In this document: positions 8,744 to 15,340 of the stretch, one piece after another
Numbering within the stretch: position 1 is the first letter of the stretch
Layout of the letters: the number at the start of each line of letters is the position of its first letter
Virus record (IMG/VR): IMGVR_UViG_3300044644_001981
Span: 23,371 to 87,370 of that record
From: a virus
Reading direction: 5' to 3' (one strand)
Length of the DNA stretch: 64,000 nucleotides
Program-made: the position numbers and the translations under genes
The notes under the pieces: generated by a model
What the model saw: only the letters and a program-made list of their open reading frames with translations
Told to the model about the DNA's origin: nothing
Database searches by the model: none

Positions 8744-8992
8744 AATAGGCAATCGTCTATTGCGGGTAGATATTTTGCGGAGTTTTGCGGAAATTAGAAA
8801 AGCTGTTTCAATCCATAAAATAGGCAATCGTCTATTGCGGGCCCAAGCTCAAATTCTTGGGGGGTATATTGACTATCAGAGGTTTCAATCCATAAAATAG
8901 GCAATCGTCTATTGCGGGTTCTAGCTCCCCTAGATTAACTGTAGTCAGGTTTTCCGTTTCAATCCATAAAATAGGCAATCGTCTATTGCGGG
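8730..8992 (-). CRISPR. CRISPR array: four 37-bp repeats, three spacers
   Basis: Repeats lie at 8730-8766, 8805-8841, 8882-8918 and 8956-8992, separated by unique spacers of 38, 40 and 37 bp. On the plus strand each begins with TTTCAATCCATAAAATAGG after a leading G and ends with CTATTGCGGG. The first copy has A for the leading G, so it looks like the terminal, leader-distal repeat. The repeat folds into a 7-bp stem (AATAGGC with GTCTATT, loop AATC). Minus-strand transcription is proposed: the cas gene points the same way and ends 19 bp before the array, repeats then end in ATTGAAAC ahead of each spacer, and the anti-repeat at 10859 pairs with that strand. No adaptation genes are present. Confidence 0.93.
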
Positions 8993-9011
8993 AGCTTAAT
9001 CCGCAATTGTT

Positions 9012-10688
9012 TCAGGCGTTTCTATCGAAATCACCTAAGCTCATTTGATTTATTATAGCATGAGTTTTGGTGGTTTCGGCAACTAAAAAATCGTGAACCC
9101 CGTTTTTAAACAAATCATCTGGAATCGTTATGGTGTCTGACTTTTTGGTTTTTTTCTTGGTTGCCTTTTTAGAACAGCTAGGGGTTGCCGAATTTTTATT
9201 AATCAGGAATTTATACCAGAAATTATCGGACAATTCCACACCTTGATTGATTGCCATTTGAGCTAAACCTTTTAACTTAATGTTCTGTCCTGAGTTGACA
9301 TCACGAGCAACGGTATAACCACAATTAGAGCATTTGTGAGTGCGTTGAGATAGCTTTTTCTTCTCTTGATGTCCACACTTCGCACAACATAAAGTAGTTC
9401 CCCAATTATCAACCCGAATCACTAATTTTCCGTGTTCCTTTGCTTTGGTTTCTAATAAATCAATAGCTTGACCAATAGCTACATCACTCCCTGTTCTGTT
9501 ACTTCCTCGTTTGCGTTTTTGACTATTTTTATCGTAGATAACTGTACCATTTTCGGCAACCACTGGATTTCCTTCTGTGTCTAATTTTGCCTTGGCTTTA
9601 GCTTTTCGGTAGACGTTGGCGGGTTTGTAATCCTCAACAAAAATCACGTCAAACCAATTGATTAAATTGGTAGAATGCCAGTGATTGAATGATCGGCGGT
9701 GACGGGCGATTTTCTCATGAAGTTTAGCAATTTTATTATTGAGTTTCTCCCAATTCTTAGTTTTTCCCTCGTTCATTCGATACTTGCGAGATAATTGTTG
9801 CTGCATTTTCCTTAGACGTTTTAGCGATCGCTTTAAAGGTTGTGCAGCCTCAATAGTATGACCATTATCCAATGCCATAACAAACTGATGTCCGGGGTCA
9901 ATTCCACAACATAACCCTGTCTTCTTGGCTTGTTTGACAGGGACGGACGCAGTTAATTGTATATACCACCCCGACGCTTTTTTGCAAATTTTCATCGGGT
10001 TAAAATCGCAACCATACCACCGTTTATCAAATCCAATTACTTCGATATAACCCAATTTTGGAATATTGATCTTACTGTCCTTAACGCCTAGATCCTTAGC
10101 GTTGTAATGGATTAAAGTCATTACCTTATCTTTAGCTGTTTTGAAACGTGGACGACTGTGGCGACCCGCTAAAAATCCCTCCCAAGCCTTTGATAGTTCA
10201 TGCGCTACACCTTGAATAAATTTTGCCGGGCAATCGGTGAAATTAACTTTTCGCTCCTCACCTCTAACTAAATAAGTCACAATCCGATCCTTGTGGTGCT
10301 GATGTCCAAATACCTTTAGAAACCCGTATAGTACCGACTTTTTAGAATCCAGTGAGTCAATAATAGGACTATTTTCATCAATGGCGACAGGATGGATTAA
10401 CCCCTTTTTCTTCTCGACTCGCTCAATCCCCATCTTCCAATCTGGGATCTCAATTCGTACCCATTGCTTGAGCTTGCGGTCGTATCGTTGCAGGGGAGTT
10501 GCAGGGACGTTAGACTTCGACAGTTTATCGTAAGGGTTCCACTCGTTAAATTCCTCTATCAGTCCTAACGAGCGATTCCAAACCCACTTACAAACTAGCA
10601 TCCAATCTTCTAGGGTTCGCTCTTGTTCTGAAGATAAAATGAGTTTAAACTCCTTTGTTCGCACATTTTCGCTAAAATTAGAAGACAT
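9012..10688 (-). CDS. Compact type V (Cas12/V-U-like) CRISPR effector nuclease
   Basis: A 558-residue TnpB-like RNA-guided nuclease. All three RuvC acids are visible: Asp264 in CGIDPG, Glu352 in FVEDY and Asp463 in ARDVNSGQNI. A zinc ribbon is formed by Cys435, Cys438, Cys453 and Cys456. The N-terminal part has the WVWNRSL helix and a charged wedge-like region typical of TnpB/Cas12 relatives. It is longer than TnpB (about 400) and lies 19 bp from a CRISPR array, opposite a tracrRNA-like gene, so it fits a type V-U miniature effector, perhaps V-U2. The intact RuvC argues against transposition-linked Cas12k, and no Tn7-like genes are near. It is followed by a Lys-rich tail (residues 490-530). 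Subtype and activity are inference. Confidence 0.87.
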   Translation of the reverse strand: MSSNFSENVRTKEFKLILSSEQERTLEDWMLVCKWVWNRSLGLIEEFNEWNPYDKLSKSNVPATPLQRYDRKLKQWVRIEIPDWKMGIERVEKKKGLIHPVAIDENSPIIDSLDSKKSVLYGFLKVFGHQHHKDRIVTYLVRGEERKVNFTDCPAKFIQGVAHELSKAWEGFLAGRHSRPRFKTAKDKVMTLIHYNAKDLGVKDSKINIPKLGYIEVIGFDKRWYGCDFNPMKICKKASGWYIQLTASVPVKQAKKTGLCCGIDPGHQFVMALDNGHTIEAAQPLKRSLKRLRKMQQQLSRKYRMNEGKTKNWEKLNNKIAKLHEKIARHRRSFNHWHSTNLINWFDVIFVEDYKPANVYRKAKAKAKLDTEGNPVVAENGTVIYDKNSQKRKRGSNRTGSDVAIGQAIDLLETKAKEHGKLVIRVDNWGTTLCCAKCGHQEKKKLSQRTHKCSNCGYTVARDVNSGQNIKLKGLAQMAINQGVELSDNFWYKFLINKNSATPSCSKKATKKKTKKSDTITIPDDLFKNGVHDFLVAETTKTHAIINQMSLGDFDRNA

Positions 10689-10717
10689 ACCTATTTAAGA
10701 AATTGAAATGTATATAT

Positions 10718-10746
10718 TGACATTTCCATTATATACAACTATAATG
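10718..10746 (+). promoter_or_regulatory. Perfect sigma70-type promoter with palindromic -10 region
   Basis: TTGACA at 10718-10723, a 17-bp spacer and TATAAT at 10741-10746, an exact consensus. The -10 is the right arm of an inverted repeat, CCATTATA (10727-10734) and TATAATGG (10741-10748), whose left arm supplies a TATAAT on the minus strand for the cas gene. The palindrome could be an operator that couples tracrRNA and nuclease expression. Confidence 0.85.
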
Positions 10747-10752
10747 GAATCA

Positions 10753-10900
10753 CCGACGTTTAGATCGGCAAGCCAAAAGCTGCCCTTGGAGCCGAAAGGA
10801 TTAACGATTAGGCGATGAAGAGGGAATATTCTCTAACCAGATATGGTTAGCAATTTTAAAAATAGGTAATCAACTTAAAAAGGGGCTCCGGCCCCTTTTT
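10753..10900 (+). ncRNA. Probable tracrRNA of the type V locus
   Basis: A predicted RNA of about 148 nt from the perfect promoter to the terminator at 10877-10900, with no convincing reading frame. Hairpins are visible, for example CCGA/TCGG near 10760, GGCA..GC with GC..TGCC near 10775-10795, and CTAACCA/TGGTTAG with a GATA loop near 10833-10850. At 10859-10871, AAAATAGGTAATC can pair over 13 bp (one G-U) with the minus-strand CRISPR repeat sequence GATTGCCTATTTT. Size, 3'-end anti-repeat and divergence from the effector gene fit tracrRNAs of small Cas12 systems. Confidence 0.75.
10877..10900 (+). terminator. Rho-independent terminator of the tracrRNA-like gene
   Basis: A perfect 10-bp stem, AAAAAGGGGC with GCCCCTTTTT, loop TCCG, ending in a U-run. 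It stops the RNA six bases after the anti-repeat. Confidence 0.92.
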
Positions 10901-10995
10901 AGTGGACTCCATCTATTGTCCTGATATTGTCCTGCCCACAAAATCAGAATCAAAAAGGACATCGCAACACCTCAAAAAATATTTTCAGAAAACGC

Positions 10996-11024
10996 TTGAC
11001 ATCTTTTGGGATGTTGTGTACTAT
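10996..11024 (+). promoter_or_regulatory. Phage promoter, duplicated module copy 1
   Basis: TTGACA, 17-bp spacer, TACTAT. It lies in a segment of about 70 bp that is nearly repeated at 11905-11977, including the upstream AATATTTTCAG and the downstream TAAGGATAAAACAC leader. It drives the gene at 11067. Confidence 0.8.
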
Positions 11025-11066
11025 GTTAATTGTAAGGATAAAACACGAAGCAAAGGACAAAACGAC

Positions 11067-11609
11067 ATGGCTATTCAATCACTGACAAAAAGATACTTAC
11101 AACTAAAATCTTTAATGTCCAAGTTCAAAAGCGTCAAGTCACTAATTAGAAAGTGGGCTTTTGAGTTAACTCAGTTAGAAGGGAAAATCGAAGATTTCTA
11201 CAAAGGAATAACAACCAAGCCCGTCAAACAAGTCGAGAAAGTTGCAGAAACAATCACAATAAATGTTGGCTCACAAGTATTGAAATTCCCCGTAAAAAAT
11301 GAGGGTGATAGCGAAAAATTCAAAATAACAATCAAAAGTATTCAAAAATTAATTGCTAACGCCACAGCTAAGTGGAGTGATGAATATGGCGAATATTGGC
11401 AGTTTAATGGTCGAGCATCTTACGGGGTTATGATGGGTTTACAAGAGATGATGAAAGTTTATAAAAACACATCTGGCAACGGTGGACTAAAATTAGAAGA
11501 TATGTCTCATACATACATGATTAATTGGCGGTTTCCTGGAAACTTTGTTGGTCAAGCTAATATGGTCTCATTAAGTTGCAGTATCCTGATTAACAATCGC
11601 AAACCCTAG
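11067..11609 (+). CDS. Hypothetical 180-aa protein
   Basis: A lysine-rich 180-residue protein with no recognised domain. The frame is open upstream to 10902, but the promoter at 10996-11024 and the AAAGGA ribosome site place the start at 11067. The region from about residue 60 onward is predicted helical with an aromatic C-terminal part. A hairpin (AGTCACC with GGTGACT, 11620-11644) follows the stop. Function unknown. Confidence 0.7.
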   Translation: MAIQSLTKRYLQLKSLMSKFKSVKSLIRKWAFELTQLEGKIEDFYKGITTKPVKQVEKVAETITINVGSQVLKFPVKNEGDSEKFKITIKSIQKLIANATAKWSDEYGEYWQFNGRASYGVMMGLQEMMKVYKNTSGNGGLKLEDMSHTYMINWRFPGNFVGQANMVSLSCSILINNRKP

Positions 11610-11674
11610 CCAATAAACAAGTCACCGGATTTGATCTGGTGACTGTAAGAATAAAACACAACCCTATTATAACC

Positions 11675-11905
11675 ATGCAATGCCCATCCTGCAACACCGC
11701 AATGTGGCTAGACGGATTTAAGAGAGGTCGTCAAGCCTACAAATGCCCTGAATGCCACAAACAGCTAACAGATCCCGCACAACAGGGAAAAGCAGGGCGA
11801 CCCAGTGGCACATCAAAAGGTCGGACTTGCACCCTCTGTGACAAACCCCATTACGCCGGGGGATTGTGCCAAATGCACTACAGGAGGGAGAAACGGAAGA
11901 AATAA
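11675..11905 (+). CDS. InsA-like zinc-ribbon protein, copy 1
   Basis: A 76-residue protein with two CxxC pairs (CPSC near residue 3 and CPEC near residue 26), a GRPSG linker and a second Cys cluster (CTLC, CQMHYRR). The first half resembles the zinc ribbon of IS1-family InsA proteins, which bind DNA. No transposase catalytic part or inverted repeats are seen. Related small proteins lie at 16646 and 33469, so this appears to be a phage-resident regulator family. The ATG after ATAACC is preferred over an upstream GTG-region start. Confidence 0.6.
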   Translation: MQCPSCNTAMWLDGFKRGRQAYKCPECHKQLTDPAQQGKAGRPSGTSKGRTCTLCDKPHYAGGLCQMHYRREKRKK

Positions 11906-11925
11906 AAAATATTTTCAGGAAACGC

Positions 11926-11954
11926 TTGACATCCCAAAAGATGTTGTGTACTAT
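11926..11954 (+). promoter_or_regulatory. Phage promoter, duplicated module copy 2
   Basis: TTGACA, 17-bp spacer, TACTAT, in a near copy of the module at 10996. The two copies differ mainly at the inner spacer (TCTTTTGGG against TCCCAAAAG). The shared 3' half of the spacer and the leader suggest common regulation. Confidence 0.8.
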
Positions 11955-12000
11955 ATTAATTGTAAGGATAAAACACAAAAAGGCATTAGAGGTTAAAATA

Positions 12001-12180
12001 ATGATCAGAGTTCAAGACGTTACACAGTATCAAATTAGCAATCTTGATACGTCGTTGCCAATTTTAAGAGTAAGGACAGTTTACGGGAAAACAGAAATCT
12101 ACACAGGAAATCAAGCTATTAAAAACTTAAAAATAATCAGAGAAGTTTTTGACAGAATCGAGCAGGAATTAAACCATTAA
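12001..12180 (+). CDS. Hypothetical 59-aa protein
   Basis: A 59-residue protein with alternating hydrophobic residues and a helical C-terminus. The frame is open upstream to 11866, but the promoter at 11926-11954 puts the start at 12001, after GAGGTT. It is followed at once by a terminator, so it is a single-gene unit. Function unknown. Confidence 0.55.
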   Translation: MIRVQDVTQYQISNLDTSLPILRVRTVYGKTEIYTGNQAIKNLKIIREVFDRIEQELNH

Positions 12181-12186
12181 CTACCA

Positions 12187-12216
12187 AAAAGGCACGGGTT
12201 TGAATCCGTGCCTTTT
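12187..12216 (+). terminator. Rho-independent terminator
   Basis: AAAAGGCACGG pairs with CCGTGCCTTTT around an 8-base loop. It separates the plus-strand unit at 12001 from the minus-strand genes beyond. Confidence 0.88.
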
Positions 12217-12222
12217 AAGTAT

Positions 12223-12363
12223 TCAATTCCAAATCCCAGATAAGAATAATTCCTGTTCCTCAATCAACTTCCATTCCTGCCTATCCTCAAGTAACCAGTC
12301 AATAGTCGCTGCGTATGCTTTTAATAATTTGTTTAACGCAGATTTGTTGATTTTAATAGTCAT
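12223..12363 (-). CDS. Small acidic 46-aa protein
   Basis: A 46-residue frame with an AGGAC ribosome site 8 bases upstream of the ATG. It is Trp- and Glu-rich and mostly helical (DWLLEDRQEWKLIEEQE). It directly follows the membrane-protein gene on the same strand. Function unknown; coding is likely from the ribosome site and operon position. Confidence 0.5.
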   Translation of the reverse strand: MTIKINKSALNKLLKAYAATIDWLLEDRQEWKLIEEQELFLSGIWN

Positions 12364-12372
12364 ATTTGTGTC

Positions 12373-12858
12373 CTAATAAAAAGAAGATAAAATGATATTT
12401 GCTGCAATAAGTAAGATTGTAAAACACAATATTCTACTTGCCCATTTTGCTATATCCGCTTTTTCATCTCTCAATGTCTCAAGCTCTTTTAGTGCTTCTA
12501 TCCAAGTTTTAGTAATAATTAATCGGCAATCCTCATCGGTATCATAGTAGTTTTCTTTCATCAGCAAACCAGGTGGAGTCATCCCTCCTGCTGCTTTTGG
12601 ATGTAACCCTAAATAACTTAAACCTACTGTTATAACGAGAAAAACGCAAATTACAGTTTTAACGTTATTGGGCGAGTCTGGCAAATTAAACAGAGACAAA
12701 ATACTGGTGACAAAGATTATCCCTAGCTTTATATCAAGCCTACTTATGCTTTTATTAACTAATTTTATGTGATATTTTGTGTAACTATATATTAATTCAA
12801 TATTCGTGTGTTCCATTCTAACCTCTTTTGATTTTAACTCAATATTCGTGTGTTCCAT
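12373..12858 (-). CDS. Three-helix membrane protein resembling Pycsar-effector type
   Basis: A 161-residue protein with hydrophobic segments at about residues 45-60, 68-85 and 142-158 and a cytosolic helical stretch (TWIEALKELETLRDEKADIAKWASR) between the last two. The order, with RLDIKLGIIF before the first helix and a proline after the second, resembles PycTM/DUF5706 effectors, which damage the membrane in antiphage signalling. No nucleotide cyclase gene is adjacent, so this is only a resemblance. The 5' end is a 42-bp tandem duplication that creates two ribosome sites and two starts (12858 and 12816) encoding MEHTNIEL twice. Confidence 0.6.
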   Translation of the reverse strand: MEHTNIELKSKEVRMEHTNIELIYSYTKYHIKLVNKSISRLDIKLGIIFVTSILSLFNLPDSPNNVKTVICVFLVITVGLSYLGLHPKAAGGMTPPGLLMKENYYDTDEDCRLIITKTWIEALKELETLRDEKADIAKWASRILCFTILLIAANIILSSFY

Positions 12859-12983
12859 TCTAACCTTTTTTGATTTTAACTATTGATCCACCACCCGATT
12901 TGACGATATTTGGCTATAGGATCGTTTTTGTTGAGCGGTGGCTTGCCAACTAAAAGCCTTACAAAAGCGAAGATAAAGAATAA

Positions 12984-13020
12984 AATAACACCAGAAGAGA
13001 ATGTTTTTCCTGGTGTTATT
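12984..13020 (-). terminator. Terminator downstream of methyltransferase gene
   Basis: An 11-bp perfect stem (AATAACACCAG with CTGGTGTTATT) with A/T-rich flanks. It lies 18 bases after the methyltransferase stop on the minus strand. Confidence 0.8.
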
Positions 13021-13038
13021 CTTTATATTTTGTTGGTT

Positions 13039-13773
13039 CTATTTAGAAAGAATGATTATTTTCCCCCCAACGTTAGTTCCGCTTTCCTTAAACGCGCCTG
13101 GCTCAATATCTAAGACTTCCGCATCATTCTCGTCTAGGAATTGAATAAACTGGATCTGTTTCCGTTGACTCCCGTTAAACCAGGACGTAGAACAAATCGA
13201 AACCAACCGACCACCATCATTTAAACAGTCCCACATCTTTAGGATATGGTCAATATCCTGATTTTTGGTAAATGGAGGATTGGCAATAATCCGGTCATAC
13301 TTCCCCTCGCTATGATTCAGAAAATCGTCTCCTAGTAAATTGAATTTGAGCTTGGTTTTTTTTAGGATAATGCGATTAACCTCCATCAACTCGTAGCAGT
13401 CCACCCTTACATTACAAATGGCGTTTATCGCCCGAATGATGGCTCCTTGTCCGGCGCTCGGCTCTAATATTGAATGGTTATTATCAACCTTCGCTAGTTC
13501 AACCAAGTAGTTAGCGAGTGGGGCAGGGGTTCCAAAAAACTGAAATTCTTTCTTGAGATTGCGATCGCCACCATTGGCAATTTCGCTTAATAATTCAGTT
13601 GGATCAGTTAAGAAAACAAATCCTTGAACTTTCCCTCCTTTCCACTTGCCACCGATTAAATTAAGGGATTTGGCAACTTCCAGATAAAGTTTTCTTTCTA
13701 ACTGGTCTTCTGGGAGTTTGACGATATTCCCGTCAACGGTACATTTGGACAAAATATCTTCTTTCGTGGTCAT
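13039..13773 (-). CDS. DNA adenine methyltransferase (NPPF type)
   Basis: A 244-residue class I methyltransferase. The S-adenosylmethionine site is LEPSAGQG at about residues 103-110 and the catalytic motif is ANPPF at 164-168, typical of N6-adenine enzymes. An N-terminal helical region of about 80 residues may bind DNA. No restriction enzyme is adjacent, so it is an orphan methylase, perhaps protecting the element from host restriction or marking its DNA. Its ATG overlaps the upstream gene (ATGA). Confidence 0.85.
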   Translation of the reverse strand: MTTKEDILSKCTVDGNIVKLPEDQLERKLYLEVAKSLNLIGGKWKGGKVQGFVFLTDPTELLSEIANGGDRNLKKEFQFFGTPAPLANYLVELAKVDNNHSILEPSAGQGAIIRAINAICNVRVDCYELMEVNRIILKKTKLKFNLLGDDFLNHSEGKYDRIIANPPFTKNQDIDHILKMWDCLNDGGRLVSICSTSWFNGSQRKQIQFIQFLDENDAEVLDIEPGAFKESGTNVGGKIIILSK

Positions 13774-14045
13774 GATTCTTCCTGAGAGTTGTTTTCGGTG
13801 CTTTTGATACTTACCATGCTTTTAACTTTGTTACGTTCATCCTCAAAAGACAAATACGTCCCTAAATCCTCTTTTTTGACGAAAGTGATCAACGTATAAC
13901 CACTGATCTCCTTTTTTTCGGCAACAACCCATCCTTTACTTGCCATCTGCTTCACTGCAAGAGCTATTTTTTCAGGGTTTTGATTTGTATATCCCTTTAC
14001 CTTTATTTGGACTTTTGAGGCGAAACACCTTTTCGTGATTGTCAT
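13770..14045 (-). CDS. Hypothetical 91-aa protein coupled to methyltransferase
   Basis: A 91-residue lysine-rich protein with mixed alpha/beta character. Its stop overlaps the methyltransferase start by four bases, so the two are co-translated. No motif is recognised. The region from 14046 to 14306 upstream is AT-rich and shows no further gene. Confidence 0.65.
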   Translation of the reverse strand: MTITKRCFASKVQIKVKGYTNQNPEKIALAVKQMASKGWVVAEKKEISGYTLITFVKKEDLGTYLSFEDERNKVKSMVSIKSTENNSQEES

Positions 14046-14306
14046 ATTAATTTAATTCAACTCCTACTCTTTGTTGTTGGATTAGGGGTTATTCCCTATT
14101 GCTCCAATTATAACTTAAACCCGATGAATTATCAATGACAACACCACAAGAACAAAAAGAGTGACTAGCAGGGGTTGGGTTTCGCGTGTTACGGGGTGAT
14201 TAGGCTTTTTGGATGGCAGTCCCACAAAAATCCCTTACAAGAATAAGCCCAGACACCGGACACACAGGGACTTTCAGGGATTTCTAAAAATTCTTTTAGA
14301 AATCGC

Positions 14307-14335
14307 TTGACAATTCCTATGGTTCGAGCTATAGT
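14307..14335 (+). promoter_or_regulatory. Phage promoter (TTGACA-17-TATAGT)
   Basis: TTGACA at 14307, a 17-bp spacer and TATAGT at 14330. It has the same form as those at 29248 and 37421. It lies about 90 bases upstream of the gene at 14425. Confidence 0.8.
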
Positions 14336-14424
14336 TAAAAAAGTAGAAAACATAAAGGAAACGGCTGGCTACCCTGCAAAAGTCACCAACCGAATCCCTC
14401 CACCTAACACAAGGCTTAAATATT

Positions 14425-15051
14425 ATGTTACACCAAACGAACCACTTAGTCAAACCCGAGTACCGGAACAGAATAATTGTAGCCCAGGTTTTGACTTGGG
14501 ACAATTACGGACAACAAGAGGTGAGACCGGAAGATATCACACAGATGGCGATCAGCGATGGGATCTTAACCTACCGACTGGGGGCGAAAGCCCACCCCAT
14601 AGGGGTTGATCAGTTCAACCGCTTCTGGAAAGCGATACAAGAAGCTAAAAAAGCCGAAGCCCAGAAACAAGCCCAAAAACAAGCCCAAAAACAAGCCCAG
14701 GAAGCAGCAACCGAACCCGAATGGAAAATTGAACACTCCTTTATAGACTTCGATGATACGGAAGTAGATGTAGTAAGCCGAACAATCAACGGGGTCAAAG
14801 AAACACGGATGATGTGGCGAGAAGATAGTCCAAACTTTGACCTGGACTTTGCGATCCGCACAAGCTCAGGTGTGGTGGTCAAAGCCTCCTGGAAGTATGG
14901 ACACCGCAATTCATGGTTAAACGCCTACCGAGGCCTCTGGACAGCCCGTAACCGCCAACGGAACGCGGAACGGGACGCTATTGAACGGATGGAAGCCGAG
15001 CGCAACGATGCCCGATCCTACTGGGAAATGGCAGACGCAGCATCATATTAA
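14425..15051 (+). CDS. Hypothetical protein with KQAQ coiled repeat
   Basis: A 208-residue protein. Residues 70-95 hold a Lys/Gln/Ala helix with three AQKQ-type repeats, a probable coiled coil. The C-terminal half (from EWKIEHSFIDF) has beta character and resembles part of the 136-residue protein at 38840 in layout (sensing-type strands, then a WLNAYRGL or WMTAYKTL helix). That similarity, seen by eye, suggests a small phage family. Function unknown. Confidence 0.65.
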   Translation: MLHQTNHLVKPEYRNRIIVAQVLTWDNYGQQEVRPEDITQMAISDGILTYRLGAKAHPIGVDQFNRFWKAIQEAKKAEAQKQAQKQAQKQAQEAATEPEWKIEHSFIDFDDTEVDVVSRTINGVKETRMMWREDSPNFDLDFAIRTSSGVVVKASWKYGHRNSWLNAYRGLWTARNRQRNAERDAIERMEAERNDARSYWEMADAASY

Positions 15052-15056
15052 GATCC

Positions 15057-15075
15057 GAGGGGTGAAAATCCCCTC
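15057..15075 (+). repeat. Intergenic mini-hairpin, copy 1
   Basis: GAGGGG, loop TGAAAAT, CCCCTC. It belongs to a recurring family found just after stop codons at 15271, 39263, 39832, 40246 and 41672, with a reversed form at 37784. The loop is usually TGAAAT-like. It has no U-tract, so mRNA stabilisation or processing is more likely than termination. Confidence 0.65.
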
Positions 15076-15101
15076 AATAATTAACCCTATTAACTGAAAC
15101 C

Positions 15102-15263
15102 ATGAACTACAAAGGCTACGAAATCACAACAGAACAAATCAAACAAGGATTTGTGTTCTCCCAACCGTCGTACTGGGTGGTAAGCATCGACGGCCGACTG
15201 CAACAGCAACAATTCGATTCTGAAGAAGAAGCGATCGCCTATGCAAAATTCACTATCGACTAA
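15102..15263 (+). CDS. Hypothetical 53-aa protein
   Basis: A 53-residue protein (MNYKGYEITTEQI...) ending in an EEEAIAYAKFTID helix. This short layout of two or three strands followed by a helix is common among phage orphan proteins. It is flanked on both sides by intergenic mini-hairpins. Function unknown. Confidence 0.6.
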   Translation: MNYKGYEITTEQIKQGFVFSQPSYWVVSIDGRLQQQQFDSEEEAIAYAKFTID

Positions 15264-15270
15264 AAAATCC

Positions 15271-15288
15271 AGGGGGTGAAATTCCCCT
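15271..15288 (+). repeat. Intergenic mini-hairpin, copy 2
   Basis: AGGGGG, loop TGAAATT, CCCCT. Same family as 15057. It is followed by a duplicated 17-bp segment (15312-15340) containing AAAGGACAATTAACC, so the next gene has two ribosome sites in tandem. Confidence 0.6.
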
Positions 15289-15340
15289 TCAATACAACTA
15301 ACAGCAAACCAAAGGACAATTAACCAAAGGACAATTAACC

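Noticed and set aside
9012-10688. Plain IS200/IS605 TnpB transposon gene
   Set aside because: No tnpA, no element ends around it, larger than typical TnpB, and it lies next to a true repeat-spacer array and an RNA gene with an anti-repeat to that array.
8730-10900. CRISPR-associated transposon (Cas12k type)
   Set aside because: No tnsB, tnsC or tniQ nearby, and the RuvC acids are intact whereas Cas12k has lost them.
12910-13113. Plus-strand 67-codon frame
   Set aside because: It covers the terminator hairpin and the end of the methyltransferase gene, with no ribosome site.
14307-14609. Plus-strand 100-codon frame starting inside the promoter
   Set aside because: Its first codons overlap the TTGACA-TATAGT promoter, and it overlaps the better-supported gene at 14425.
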